A stretch of 64,000 bases of DNA, from contig BTPG01000002.1 in the NCBI GenBank assembly GCA_036245525.1, positions 123,116,951 to 123,180,950 on the forward strand, in the 5' to 3' direction. The position numbers and the translations under genes were made by a program. This DNA is from Semisulcospira habei. Lineage: Eukaryota > Mollusca > Gastropoda > Semisulcospiridae. This document shows positions 21,266 to 33,279 of this stretch, in pieces; within the stretch, counting starts at the first letter, position 1, and each line of letters begins with the position of its first letter. The notes below the pieces were generated by a model. The model searched no databases, was not told the origin of the DNA, and saw only the letters and a list, made by a program, of their open reading frames with translations.

Positions 21266-22740
21266 ACTGTGTTCATAGTGACGACCCGATGTTATACGTC
21301 ACTCATCGCAGTACTAACATTTGACGTATCAGAGAATCAACTTTGCAATTTTCTTGCTGATTGTTTTTCACGCCTATGGCTTACAGGTCACAATTTTATC
21401 TAATCCTACCCCAGGGCCGGGACAAACAGCAGGCTTATGCAAACACTATGAAAATCATGCTGGTATTAACGAGAAGATAGTTTTTATCGTAAAAGAAAAA
21501 TTAAAGTTATGTTAGCTGTTTTACAAATGACTCCTAAAAAGTGGTGCAGAACATTGTCTGATTTTCACACCTAGGGCATACAGGTCACAATGGGCCTAGT
21601 CGTACCCAACAGCAGAGACAAACTAGAGGCTTATGTAAATACCGTATACGAAAAATCATGTGATTATTAATGAGGAGATTGCTGGGTTTTTTCATTAAAA
21701 AAATTCAATTGTTTTAAGATTAACCCATATAATTCGTGAAATTAATCCCCAAAACTTGAAAATATTTTTTTTTTTAAATATCCAAACGGTTCTAGAGGTA
21801 CAATGCTGGTTAACGACTCATTCAGTATCTCCCTTTTATCTAGCACTACGCAAAACATCTAGTAAAATAACAAAAATTACGGACTCCAGTGTGGATCAAC
21901 GGATTTTTGTGAAACGGCCATTTTCTCGCCAATGAGCATCTTAAGGTTGTATACTATACCTATATTTTTTAATTGAAAACTGCCGCTTATAGGGTTTTTT
22001 GAGAGCCTTATTGAGTCTGGAGGCTATTGCCACCCTGAAAGACCCATGGTCCCGGGCATATTTGTAAGTTTGAGCCTTTTGCGTGACCTACCCCTTGAGC
22101 GAAAACACGCAAAATAGCTGATTTCAGAACACAATAAAAATTTATCGAATAGTGTGTTAAAATGATAAAGAAACATTTCGGTCACTTCATAAAGTATGTT
22201 AGTATTTTCTCGTAAAAAAAAGTGTGTTCTGATAATTGGAATTCTAAGTGCAATCGAGAAAAGTTTATGTTGTAAATTCGCAAATTGCCCGGATGTTATC
22301 AATAACATTACAAGTGTTTGCAATGTTGGGCAATTGCTCAGGCCCTTTTTATTCGATAAAGTCGTACTTTATGTTATAACTGTCACATTGATTATGAAGA
22401 AAATATGGGGTCCCGCACAAAATTTGGCACTTTGGGTCGTTTTCGAGTGCGTATTCAATAAGGGATACAAGCGATGTCTGACTTCCGGCAGATCATATCT
22501 CCGCCGTAGCCGGTCACAAGCACGCATGAGAAAGAAGGGAAAACGACTATTTTAAACCTACAAGGGAAAACCTACGCCCAAACTGTTGCAAACTACGCCC
22601 AAACTGCTAGTCCTCGATCACTATTTGTGACAGTAAACTGGAACAAACAACAACGGCAGATACGGGATGAAAACGTTTATCTATAAGTAATTAAATGCAC
22701 GTGCACTTGAAAAAAAATTTTTTTTTCAAAATTTAGTAAT
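21266..22740. other. Non-coding stretch with a diverged direct repeat
   Basis: No gene is supported. Two related blocks of about 150 bp (21366-21500 and 21563-21710) share CAGGTCACAAT, ACAAACNNNAGGCTTATG and AAAATCATG. The rest (21720-22740) shows no recognisable family. Confidence 0.5.
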
Positions 22741-22741
22741 T

Positions 22742-22813
22742 TAGTTAGTGCAGTGGTAAGGTATTGTTTTTGCCACGCAGGTGACCAGGGTTCGAGTCCC
22801 GTACATGGCGACT
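22742..22813 (+). tRNA. tRNA-Gly(GCC)-like sequence, probably a pseudogene or SINE head
   Basis: An A-box-like TTAGTGCAGTGGTAAGG, an anticodon-loop-like TTGCCAC (GCC) and a good B box GGTTCGAGTCCC are correctly ordered and spaced, and an 8-T run (22813-22820) could terminate RNA polymerase III. The acceptor strand does not pair: GTACATGGCGA has no complement upstream. A functional tRNA is therefore unlikely. Confidence 0.35.
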
Positions 22814-22819
22814 TTTTTT

Positions 22820-25680
22820 TCCTGCTCACATTTGAAACCCATACATTTTCTACTTCGCTAAATGAAACAAACACACTTTAAACCCAAAGCAAAAAAAAAT
22901 TTAACGCGTGGTATTTTTTTATTTTTATTTTTTAAATATGCGATTATCATCACTGTGGGAATGTGAATGTTAAACCATAAACCAACCAACCGGATTCAGT
23001 CTTGGATAAAAATGCACACTGGTTACCTCGGTACATTTGTTCATTCATTTTTTTCAGCCAGGCATTGTGTGAGAATGTTTACATTACATGTTTACATTCA
23101 TTCAATCATTCACAGCTTCACTGATGAAAAAGCACACCAAAGAGTGTTGTCACAGACAGTTTTTATTTTTTATTTTTACTGGCATCATCTACAAACATTA
23201 ATTGATGTGAATTTGTTTTAATATACCTGCTGCAAGAAATGCTACATGTTCCTTTGGTGTCTCCATGAAAGCAGGTCGATGAACATCTCTGGTTGAAAGA
23301 TGTTTTTAAACAGATTGGTAGTGGATGTACCTATCTCTCTAGCTGAATCTCAGTTTCCCAGCAGTTTTTGGTTACAAATTATAAGGAAACAAAAACACAC
23401 TACCACCGAGCCACCCAGCTCCCCCTCAAAATATAGCTTTATTGCAGAACATATTTCAACTACATGTAACATTATTCACATTTACATTGACAAAGTGCTG
23501 ACTTTATACAAGCTATTTGGGAGAAAAGTGGAGCTGATGTCATTTTTAGTTGTGTGCATGCCTACGGAGACTTGTATGGACACGGATCAGTCAGGTCATT
23601 CTGTTTGCTGGCGTGTGTCATGTACAGTACATCTGTAAAACTTGTGAAATGAACCATGTGGTTAGCAATTCTGATACGATAAGTAAAGCCACACAGCTGA
23701 AAGTCAAAGATTGACAGTGGAAGAAAAAAACAAAACAAACACAAAGTACAGTACATATCATATGCCTATGATCAGTTATCACCCAACCACTTAAATCTGC
23801 TGTGACAGCTGGAGGGTAATGCAAAACTGCATGGTCAACTCACTCTTGAGAAGTATTGCGTTTTTCATTGAGCAAGTCCACATTTGCACAACATTTTAAG
23901 CTGAGGGTTTAATGACATAAATATACATCCCCACGTTTCTATATTTCCGCACATCCCCTCTTCAGAAAGGACCCATGGGTTTTATACTCTGAGGCCAATG
24001 ACCATTTTCAGAATGAACCCTGTATATCATTTTGAATCATGCAAAGCGGAGCAGTGATAAGTTTTCTCCTTGTCTCACACCGATGCTGCACAAAATCTAT
24101 CTGTACCACTGTTTCCTACCCCATAAGTGTCAGCTGTGGAGTACATATTATTTTGAATGACTGATGTATGCCAGTATTTAGGAACTTGTCACAAAAAAGA
24201 CCTGTTCATATGATAAAATGTCTTCGAAAAATGAACACATTGTCAGTAAAGGGGTTTTCCTTGGATAATCAAAAACTAATACATATTAAGCTGCGTTTCC
24301 AAATCGCGACATGACAGGAGAGTGACAAAAAGTAACTTTTCTGAGGGGGTCATCCAAATAAATATGTATAGGAAGGTCTTACCATCAGGTATCTCTTTAC
24401 CAAGTTTAGGGTTACAGTTAGGAATACTTGAGAAAAAAACATCTTTGGGCAATATATGGCTATCTTGTACCTATTTCCCGATTTCTTGTGACCCTTGACC
24501 TTTCTGACCTTTCATGCATACGAAATTAGTATGCATGAAAAGTTCTTACCACCTTGTACCAAGTCTGGGTTTGAAGTTGTGTATACTTGAGAAAACATCT
24601 GTTTGGTCAAAATACAGATATTTTTCACCTTTTTACTGCACTACAAATTACAACATGGGTGTCAAATCGCTTTGTCACGTTGTTATATGAAAACACACAA
24701 AGCACACCCCCATCACTGTACAATAGCCCCTGAACTGCTCGACTGCACGTTACAATTTTGTCGCCCCGCTGCTTCTATGTCAGGCTTATGGAAACACTCC
24801 CTCTTTATTTCTATGTTCTCGAGTTTTGTCATTGTCACTTTGTTGTCACTGCCCCACTGCTGTTGTGTCTGCAGTTGAATAGCCAGGCCTAAAGCCTGTT
24901 TGCCCTTCTCCTAATATATGGCTATGCATCAGCTCAGGCAGTAAGGCACAGGCTTTTGCTGCATTGCGAATGATGTGACTGTCCAAAACCTTGACATTGT
25001 GGCCAGCCTGGTGGATGGACATCAAAATAACAGGACGTCTGCACCCCTACACAGGACAATCAGTTCACTTCCTTTGCCTTCTCGTCGGTTGGCCATCGCG
25101 GAGAGATGTACCCGCTGAACTCTTCTTCCCTTATCTTTCGCAACCTGCAAAAGATAATTTTGTATCAAAAAACGTTTTGACATGCACATATTGCTTGCAT
25201 ATATGTTTGCAAGTATTTATACAAAGTACATACATGCACAATATGACAGTAGTCAGAACATGAACAAGAAAGGCAATGTCCTTATGGTTCACGTGTATGA
25301 CCAATCCACATAATACGTCTGACCTTTTTGACCTTGGCTTGACTTCTCCAACAGGTCTCTGAAAATGTCTAAACATAAGTATAGTGCTGGATTTTGTACC
25401 AGTGAAACCTGAGTTTTTTTTTCCCAAATCCCTTCATTTTTCACACATTTGTCAACCCTCTGTGACCCTTGACCTCTGTGAGGGGCTGATTACATTAGTA
25501 TGCACAGAAAAGTGTTATCATCATGCCAAATGTTATTGAAAAGTTTGCAAAAACATTGATAAAAACTACAACTCTACCCGAAACTAACTTTTGTCACCCT
25601 TATCATGTGGTATCTCCATAGCAAGTTTGAGTTTGAAGTTGAAAATACTACTTGAGATGACCTTTGAAAGGTCACAGAAA
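22820..25680. other. Non-coding stretch
   Basis: No gene or clear element is supported. It includes a degenerate repeat rich in TGACCTTTGACC-like motifs (about 24340-24600 and 25300-25560), of a type common in marine invertebrate genomes, and simple T-rich patches. Confidence 0.5.
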
Positions 25681-27420
25681 TTGGTATGTTTAGAATTATT
25701 TTACCACAAAGTACCCTTGTGCCAAGTTTGAAGTCTGAGGCTTGCATAGTCTTCGAGGAAATGCCAATGTTAAAGTTGCCCACAGATAACAGACAGTTGA
25801 CGGACAACCCATTACAAACACTTACTTTTGCTATCACACGTGCGCCAAAAATTAGACGCCATTGAGCTTGAAATGACCACAAAGGGTGTATACATATATC
25901 TAGAATCAGCATCAATATTCAAAGTGTAACTTGCAGAAATTGTTTCAAACAGGACACAACGCATTGCTGTTTAGCAACAGCACACACTGGACCAAATGGG
26001 TAGTATTCAGAGTTTTCTAGTCCTTTTGTATGCACTAAGTGCTTATTAAAGAAAACGACAGTATTTGCAGACTTGCCCAACCCTCTAGTTTTCAAATCAA
26101 ATGCAATATGGTGCCACTTGTTGACAGCAAGTGATTTTAGCATTCGGTGTTGTTGAGAATGCTGGTACTAGTACTACACCATCTTCAAAATGAAAGAAAG
26201 CATTACAGTGTGATGTGTTTATTCCAACCAGTTGTGTTTTGTTATGAACCTGATTCTATTCACAAATCAATAGGTATGCTTTACCTCGAGTCCAGGACAA
26301 TAAGTTTCGCCTTCTCTCACTTTAGTTGATCTGCTGGAACTGGAATTGCCTGCTTTTAGCTGTGGCCTTCTCCTTTGAGCAACATGACCTGACTAGCTCT
26401 TGCCTCTTCTTGGTGTAGGCGTCATACTTCTGTGCTTGTTTGCAAGTATACCCTCTGGGCGTGACTCTGCAGTGAGACGTCAACAGCAGCACTGACCTGA
26501 AATGAAATACATGTTTATTATCATGTTATTCGGCAGCATGGCAATTTCACTTCTGATCTTATTTCAGGGTGGGTCGGTTCAAAACTCCACAAACAGGGAC
26601 TTTGTTATAGCATTATAAACAAAACCCACCCAATTCGTCCCTACATTTAGTTTACACATTACTACCTTCAAACTAATGTGAAATAAACTGTGAACACCAC
26701 AAACAACAATGGTGAAGCCTGGATCGCTCGTGTGCATTTAAAACTGATCATTTTCTTAATCTGAACTGTGTGACCTTTCCAACAGGTGACTGAAATTTAA
26801 GTGCCATGAGTAAAGGGCTGGCTTATGTACAGTTGTGAATAGTATTTGAGAAAAAATATATTTTGTCAAAATATGGCTAATTTTTTTTTTTTTTTTTTAC
26901 CTATTTCTTGATTTCTCATGACCCTTGGCCTGAACTCAAACTGGTAGGCTAAGAGTAAGAAAGGTCTTGCCACAAAGTATCCTTTGGCTACGTTTGAAGA
27001 CTGTGGTTTGAATAGTCTCCGAGAAAATGCCAACATTAAAGTTTACCATGGATGACCAAAGGCCCAGAACATAGCCTTACACTTGCTTCACACATGAGCC
27101 AATGAAAGAAGGCATTACAGTATGATGTGTTCATTCACACCATAGTTGTGTTGTGTTCTGCACCTGATTCTCATCACAGATCTACTGGTATGATTTACCT
27201 TGAGTCCAGGAGAATACGTGTCACCTTCCCTCACTTCACTTGAGCTGTGAGTGTGACCTTGGTCAGTTGGTGTAGGCGTCATACTTCTGCGCTTGTTTGC
27301 AAGTATGTACTCTGGGTGAAAGTACTGAGACTCCACAGCGAGAGGTCAACAGCAGTATTAGCCTGAAATGAAATACATGATTATTACTGTGTTGTTTGGC
27401 AGCATGACAATTTCACTTTG
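25680..27420. repeat. Tandem segmental duplication, offset about 0.9 kb, two diverged copies
   Basis: Blocks at about 25690-25830 and 26150-26560 recur at about 26960-27080 and 27100-27420. Shared anchors include GAAAGAAxGCATTACAGT (26194, 27106), GGTGTAGGCGTCATACTTCT (about 26414, 27270) and CCTGAAATGAAATACATG (about 26497, 27362). The offset is about 910 bp early on and shrinks through indels. The block carrying the minus-strand ORF at 25919-26143 was not found in the second copy. Confidence 0.7.
25919..26143 (-). CDS. Unrecognised short ORF, possible exon or gene relic
   Basis: This is a 75-codon frame with a coding-like composition (NKWHHIAFDLKTRG, NTVVFFNKHLVHTKG, CAVAKQQC) ending at a normal stop. 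It stands out from the surrounding AT-rich repeat sequence, whose ORFs look random. I do not recognise the family. It could be an exon of a host gene, a relic of an unknown transposon or chance. No splice sites could be assigned confidently. Confidence 0.3.
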   Translation of the reverse strand: MLKSLAVNKWHHIAFDLKTRGLGKSANTVVFFNKHLVHTKGLENSEYYPFGPVCAVAKQQCVVSCLKQFLQVTL

Positions 27421-27756
27421 CGTGAACTAAATGCAGGGGCAGATTATTACTTTCAAAATAAATGCGACAAAAACTGTGTAAACCGCAAAGAACAAACAAC
27501 AATGGCAAAGTCACGTCTGTACGCCTCATGCACATAACTGATTCACAACCTGTGTGACCTTTCCAAAAGGTAGCTGAAATAAGTGTCACGAGTCTCAACA
27601 TAAAGGCTTGCTTTTGTACTAGTCAAATTTGTATTTTTCACACATTCTACGGTCATCCAAAATGGTAGTCAACAAATATTAGGGTTTCAGTCATAGTAGC
27701 GTTTTATTAGGTAACCCTTTTAATCCTGATACACCCACTGCTTGAAATAAATGTGA

Positions 27757-27830
27757 CTATGATAGTTCAAGGGTGGTGCCAGAATAGATTGGCGTATTAT
27801 CCGCCAAGCTATTCTGGCACCATCCTTGAA
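27757..27830. repeat. Palindromic hairpin repeat related to the piggyBac-type MITE core
   Basis: The left arm includes ATGATAGTTCAAGGGTGGTG and the right arm CACCATCCTTGAACTA, around a short spacer. The arms match the palindrome inside the MITE at 3671-3876, but the MITE ends are not clear here. An AACCCTTTTAAT motif at about 27711 may be a decayed end. Confidence 0.6.
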
Positions 27831-28196
27831 CTAAAAAAATGCTGGACCTATCTCCTAATCTGTAATATAGCCTTCATATGACAGAGAATGGATGAGAAAA
27901 CTAAGTTACTAAGTACTGAAAGCAGTTACCGAGTTAGTAATGCAAAATTCTCCCTTAGCAGGACTTTTTACTACACACAGTACGTTTTCCTAAATAATAA
28001 GCACTGGCACTGGTTTAATATCACTACAATGTGGACTACATTCCTTCCACCGTATTAGTAAAGGCTCTCTAAGAATGTATGGAAATGTTCTACTTCTAGG
28101 TGGTGACTGACATACATGGAATGCATGCCCCTGTCAACCCACAATAAAATGTAGTCTTCTTCATTGCAGGTAGGCTGTAAATTTCCATGCATAAAA

Positions 28197-28247
28197 GGAC
28201 AGTTAGCTATTGGGGTTTTACGCCGTGCAGGTGACATCTCACGGCGG
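28197..28247 (-). mobile_element. Ultra-short retroposon, 51 bp, with 9-bp TSD
   Basis: Flanked by TGCATAAAA (28188-28196 and 28248-28256). On the minus strand it starts CCGCCGTGAGATG, like the copies at 7784 and 49032, and ends in ACCCCAATAGCTAACTGTCC. The middle is a few bases shorter than in the other copies. Confidence 0.7.
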
Positions 28248-28828
28248 TGCATAAAACTTTTTTTCTTAAAGAGTTGGAAAACCATTCAGATACACCACCA
28301 ACCACTTTTTCTACTTTAGTTTACCTTTTTCTTGCTAATGTCTGAAGAGATTTTGTTGTTTTCCTGGCTCCCGTTCGGTTGGCCCGTTCATTTTTTTTTT
28401 TCTTCTTCTGAGAAATGGTTATGCGTTACCACTGATGCTCGATGACTTGTCGCAACTTATGCAAAAGTATCTTATTTCTGAGAAAACACAACATTTTATG
28501 CATAGAAACAGTCAGCTTACACACCTATTTCAGACAGTATATATCTTTTGTCAATTATCGATAAATTGAGCTTGTTTGCAATACGACTTGCCGTACGGCG
28601 GTTTTTTTCGGTGACCTCTAGTCTCAGGTCATGGCAGACGCAAGATAGTGGTATCTAAATGCGCAGAAAAGATGCGCGAAAGAGGTGTGTCCTACAACCT
28701 TAATTTTTAAAAAATTGAAAAAAAGGTCCCAAGATAATTCTTTTAAGGACAATATCCTAAACTTTCAAGCTTGTCTGTCCTCAAACACGGGCTCTAGTCT
28801 CTGTCACACACACACACACACACACACA

Positions 28829-28907
<79 letters not shown>

Positions 28908-29291
28908 TGTTTGGCGCCAAAAAGACGTTCTCTAGAAAGGTTTGCGTAGCTAGACATGACGTCATTTTGTTCATGTTACTTCTTTGCCAGAATTTCTGCC
29001 CCACCCGCAAAAAAACGTCATGTGCATGCTCCGGAATGTGCTCCGACCCAGCCCCATTTCAAAGTCTACCGTATTTTTTAAATACCGTAGACAAGAAAAG
29101 GTAAGCTAATCACTTTTAGCTCTTATTTTTGCATACACTTACTACTAGAGAATAACTGAATGGCGTACAGGATGAGTGGTCTATCTGACAACAAACAAAA
29201 CAAAACAAAACAAAGGCATAGGTCTTGCATGTGACGAAGGTACATGACTGATATGTGAACGGACAGCCGTTAAAAATAATTTTAGTTATCT
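28248..29291. other. Non-coding stretch containing a long (CA)n microsatellite
   Basis: A (CA)n run of about 100 bp at 28806-28905, with one GA interruption, is the main feature. No gene is supported in the flanks. The apparent His-Thr peptide frames are products of the repeat. Confidence 0.7.
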
Positions 29292-29452
29292 TTATAATAA
29301 TAATGAGTATTTATATAGTGCTTAATCTTAATCAAAAGCTCTAAGCTCTTTACAATCTGTACACAAAAATTAAAATACAATGAAATATGCACATAACAAA
29401 CAAAACACAATACCCGAACACAGCACTTTTACAATGAACTAAACAACTATGC
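29292..29452 (-). mobile_element. LINE-D 3' fragment, distal part
   Basis: This is the reverse complement of the LINE-D 3' terminal region (compare 36950-37105), including the AAGCGCTATATAAATAC-like end and ATT tail at the left. It continues at 33280-33508 after the LINE-C insertion. Confidence 0.85.
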
Positions 29453-32400
29453 CAACATGCTACGTTGAGTCCGGTCGTGGTCGTCATGAGAGTGGATCCG
29501 TTATTCTTTCTTGTTTTTTGACCGCAGGAGAAGATGCCCGTTGACCGCGGCTAGCCAACTGGGGTTGCGAGGGGACGAGTTTTGGTTAGGCCACCTTTTC
29601 TAGGCCCCTCTCCGTGTGGAGCAAGCAGTGCTGTCCCTAGAGAAGGCTGCTTGGTCGTTCAGGGTGTGCCGAGTGATGTTGTCATCCCCATGTCAACATC
29701 AGGCGACCAATATCCTGAACCGCCTGCATGCAGGTTTGAGACTGCGGCTTCCAGTGACATCTTTCACCTGCCGTTTCGCCCCTCGCCCGTCGCTACAGGA
29801 CTTGGAATGGTCAGTGTCATGGTCCGTGGACGTTTCCTAAAGCCTGCGCGGTGGAGCTTTTTGGTGGAGTGCAGTGTGCGCAGTACTGGCCCCACCCTTT
29901 AAACCCTTGGTTCATCTGCCATGGCCTAGCAAGCTGGGACGATGGCATCGAGGTCCTCGGGTCGTAGGTTTTATATCAGACTGTCCTTGTCCTAGTCTCT
30001 GGCTCAAAAGCCTTCCCCGGAGACACGGGGGCTTTGATGTCAGGGGTTTCCTCCATGCTCGACAAAGCAGACAGCGGACGCCCTGAACGTCGCTCTGCCC
30101 TCATTGCCCATGAATTGCGGAGGTTAAACATCGACATCGCCGCGCTCAGCGAAGTACGCCTTCCGGACGAAGGCAGCCTCCAAGAACTTGGTGCTGGGTA
30201 CACCCTCTACTGGTCAGGCAGGCCTGCATCAGAAAGACGGCTTTCAGGCGTGGGTTTCATGGTCAAGACATCCATTGCGACTAAGCTGGAAAACCTACCA
30301 ACGGGCCACTCAGACCGCATCATGTCCATGCGCCTCCCACTGAGACACCAGCAGCACGTCACCCTTCTCAGTGTGTACTCCCCAACCCTCCTGGCAGAGC
30401 CTGCTGAAAAGGACAAGTTTTACACTGACCTGCGCAGCCTCCTACAGAGTACCCCTGCAGACGACAAAGTCATCATCCTTGGCGACTTCAACGCCAGAGT
30501 GGGCCAGGACTCTGAAGCCTGGAAAGGAGTCCTCGGCAAGCATAGCGTGGGGAACTGCAATGACAATGGCCGCCTACTGTTGGAGTTCTGTGCGGAGCAG
30601 CAACTGGTCATCACCAACACTACTTTTCAGCAAAAGGACAGTCGAAAGACCACCTGGATACATCCTCGCTCCAAACACTGGCACCTTATCGACTATGTCC
30701 TAGTGCGTCAGAGGGACCGCAGTGACGTCCTCCTCACCAGAGTGATGCCCAGCGCAGAGTGCCACACTGACCACCGCCTTGTCCGCTGCAAACTCAGGCT
30801 CCACTTCAAGCCAAAACCCAAGAAATGGGGGCCCCCCAAGAAAAAGCTTGATGTTGCCAGCCTTCAGCGTGACGATGTGAAAGCTGCCTTTCAGACAGAT
30901 TTACAGCGCAGGCTCAAAGACACAGCGGACCCAGTAGACTCCTCCCCTGAAACACTTTGGGAACAACTGAAAACTGCTATTGCAAAATCCTCTGCAGAAG
31001 TCTTGGGTTTCGCCAGAAAGAAGAACAAAGACTGGTTTGACGAAAACGATGTAGAGATCCAGGAACACCTAGCAAAAAAAAGAGCCGCCCATCAGGCCCA
31101 CCTAGCCCAGCCTTCCTGCCCTGTGAAGAAGTCTGCCTTCCGCCTCGTCTGCAGCAGTCTCCAGCGCAAGCTCAGAGATCTCCAGAATGAGTGGTGGACC
31201 AGACTTGCACAGAGGACCCAGCTTTGTGCTGACAATGGTGACTACAGGGGCTTCTACGAAGCACTGAAAGCAGTGTATGGCCCCAGGCACCTGGTACAAA
31301 GTCCCCTGCGAAGCGCGAATGGCCAGGCACTCCTCACAGATAATACCTCCATCTTGAACCGCTGGTCGGAATACTTTCAGAGCCTCTTCAGCGCTGAGCG
31401 CACTGTTCAAGAAGCAGTCGTCCTACAAATCCCACACCTCCCAGTAAAGGTTGAGTTGGACGAACCGCCCACCGCTGAAGAGACCCTCACAGCCATCCAC
31501 CAGCTCAAGAGTGGCAAAGCAGCAGGCATCGATGGAATACCACCAGAGATCTGGAAACATGGAGGCACAGCACTGCACAACAAGCTCCATGACCTCTTTC
31601 TCTGCTGCTGGGAGGAAGGAACACTACCAAAAGATCTCCGTGATGCAGTCGTTATCACCCTGTACAAGAACAAAGGCGAGAAGTCTGTCTGTTCCAACTA
31701 TCGGGGAATTACCCTGCTGTCCATTGCTGGGAAAATCCTTGCAAGGCTGCTCCTGAATCGGCTGGTACCTGCCATCGCTGAAGACCAACTCCCAGAGGGC
31801 CAGTGTGGCTTCAGAGCAAACAGGAGCACCACCGATATGGTCTTTGTGCTGAGACAGCTACAGGAGAAGTGCCGCGAGCAGAACAAAGGTCTGTACGTAA
31901 CATTTGTCGACCTAACAAAAGCGTTCGACACTGTGAGCAGGCAAGGCATGTGGCAGATCCTGGAGCGACTTGGCTGTCCCCCAAAGTTCCTCAACATGAT
32001 TGTCCAGCTACACGAGGACCAGCAAGGCCAGGTCAGACTCAACAATGACCTCTCGGAACCATTCCCTATTCTCAACGGCGTAAAGCAGGGCTGCGTGCTG
32101 GCACCGACCCTCTTCACCATCTTTTTTAGCATGATGTTGAAGCAGGCCACAGTGGACCTCGATGATGACGATGCAGTGTACATCAGGTATCGTCTCGATG
32201 GCAGCCTGTTCAACCTCAGACGACTGCAGGCCCACACGAAAACCCTAGACCAACTGATTCGTGAGCTGCTTTTTGCTGATGATGCTGCCCTCGTTGCACA
32301 CACAGAGAGAGCCCTGCAGCGCATCACGTCTTGCTTCGCAGACGCTGCCCAGCTCTTTGGACTCGAGGTCAGTCTGAAAAAGACAGAGGTCCTCCATCAG

Positions 32401-33267
32401 CCGGCACCCAAGACAGTGTATCGCCCTCCTCACATCACCATTGGCGAGTCTGAACTAAAGTCAGTGCACCAGTTTACTTACCTTGGCTGCATTATCACGT
32501 CGGACGCCAAGCTGGACAAGGAGCTTGACAGCAGGCTGGCAAAAGCAAACAGCGCTTTCGGGCGACTTTTCAAGCGGGTGTGGCACAATCAACAGCTGAA
32601 AACAGGCACCAAGATCAGCGTGTACAGAGCTGTGGTCCTCACCACCCTGCTGTATGGTTCCGAGTCCTGGGCCCTCTACCGCAGCCAACTACGACTCCTC
32701 GAACGCTTCCACCAGCGCTGCCTGCGTACCATCCTGGGCATTCACTGGAGTGACTATGTCACCAACGTCGAGGTCCTTGAACAGGCTGAAACTGTGAGCA
32801 TCGAGGCTTTGCTGCTGCGGACACAGCTCCGCTGGGCGGGGCATGTCTCCAGGATGGAGGATCATCGCCTACCAAAGATCACCCTGTTCGGCGAGCTTGC
32901 TACTGGACACCGAGACAGAGGGGCACCAAAGAAGAGATACAAAGACTGTCTCAAGAAGTCACTTAGTGCCTGCCAAATCGACCACCACCAGTGGTCTTCG
33001 CTTGCTGCGGACCGTGACACCTGGCGCTCCACCATTTACAAGGCAGCTGTCTCCTTTGAGGACTCTCACAGAGCTAGCCTTAAGGACAAGCGGCTCAGGA
33101 GAAAAAACAGAGATGCCGCAGCTCAGAACCCTGGCCATACCTTCCCCTGCAGCCACTGCGGTCGAACCTGCCTGTCTCGGATTGGCCTCCGCAGCCACGA
33201 ACAAGCCTGCAGACGTCGTGGGCAACTCCTATAAAATCTTCGTTCGCGAAGTCAAGCCAAGATGATG
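29453..33267 (+). mobile_element. LINE-C, full-length copy
   Basis: 3,815 bp flanked by the 12-bp duplication AAACAACTATGC (29441-29452 and 33268-33279). It has a 580-bp 5' region, one long ORF, and a short 3' UTR ending AAGCCAAGATGATG. It landed in an older LINE-D fragment lying in the opposite orientation. The intact ORF and the clean duplication suggest a recent insertion. Confidence 0.9.
30034..33234 (+). CDS. LINE-C ORF: APE-type endonuclease, reverse transcriptase, C2H2 finger (1066 aa, uninterrupted)
   Basis: The endonuclease nicks target DNA and the RT copies the element RNA from the nick. The endonuclease domain (residues about 20-260) shows IAALSEVR, GVGFMVK, ILGDFNARVG (about residue 150), WIHPRSKHWHLIDYV and TDHRLV. 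RT motifs are GKAAGIDGIPPE (about 500), YRGITLLSIAGK, FVDLTKAFDTVS (about 625), GVKQGCVLAPTLF and LFADDAAL (about 745). The C-terminus has a finger CSHCGRTCLSRIGLRSHEQAC (about 1035-1060). Related families begin with a TWNVRT motif supplying a catalytic Asn; the matching position here reads MSGVSS, so endonuclease activity is doubtful. The Met at 30034 is the first in the long frame. Such proteins are often mislabelled as craniofacial development protein 2-like. Confidence 0.9.
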   Translation: MMSGVSSMLDKADSGRPERRSALIAHELRRLNIDIAALSEVRLPDEGSLQELGAGYTLYWSGRPASERRLSGVGFMVKTSIATKLENLPTGHSDRIMSMRLPLRHQQHVTLLSVYSPTLLAEPAEKDKFYTDLRSLLQSTPADDKVIILGDFNARVGQDSEAWKGVLGKHSVGNCNDNGRLLLEFCAEQQLVITNTTFQQKDSRKTTWIHPRSKHWHLIDYVLVRQRDRSDVLLTRVMPSAECHTDHRLVRCKLRLHFKPKPKKWGPPKKKLDVASLQRDDVKAAFQTDLQRRLKDTADPVDSSPETLWEQLKTAIAKSSAEVLGFARKKNKDWFDENDVEIQEHLAKKRAAHQAHLAQPSCPVKKSAFRLVCSSLQRKLRDLQNEWWTRLAQRTQLCADNGDYRGFYEALKAVYGPRHLVQSPLRSANGQALLTDNTSILNRWSEYFQSLFSAERTVQEAVVLQIPHLPVKVELDEPPTAEETLTAIHQLKSGKAAGIDGIPPEIWKHGGTALHNKLHDLFLCCWEEGTLPKDLRDAVVITLYKNKGEKSVCSNYRGITLLSIAGKILARLLLNRLVPAIAEDQLPEGQCGFRANRSTTDMVFVLRQLQEKCREQNKGLYVTFVDLTKAFDTVSRQGMWQILERLGCPPKFLNMIVQLHEDQQGQVRLNNDLSEPFPILNGVKQGCVLAPTLFTIFFSMMLKQATVDLDDDDAVYIRYRLDGSLFNLRRLQAHTKTLDQLIRELLFADDAALVAHTERALQRITSCFADAAQLFGLEVSLKKTEVLHQPAPKTVYRPPHITIGESELKSVHQFTYLGCIITSDAKLDKELDSRLAKANSAFGRLFKRVWHNQQLKTGTKISVYRAVVLTTLLYGSESWALYRSQLRLLERFHQRCLRTILGIHWSDYVTNVEVLEQAETVSIEALLLRTQLRWAGHVSRMEDHRLPKITLFGELATGHRDRGAPKKRYKDCLKKSLSACQIDHHQWSSLAADRDTWRSTIYKAAVSFEDSHRASLKDKRLRRKNRDAAAQNPGHTFPCSHCGRTCLSRIGLRSHEQACRRRGQLL

Positions 33268-33279
33268 AAACAACTATGC

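Noticed and set aside
28685..29104. His-Thr-rich protein across the CA repeat (also at 60592-60864 and 57603-57791)
   Set aside because: Translation of a microsatellite; no credible flanking coding sequence.
30034..33234. Host craniofacial development protein 2-like gene
   Set aside because: That database name comes from LINE endonucleases; this one has RT motifs and target duplications.
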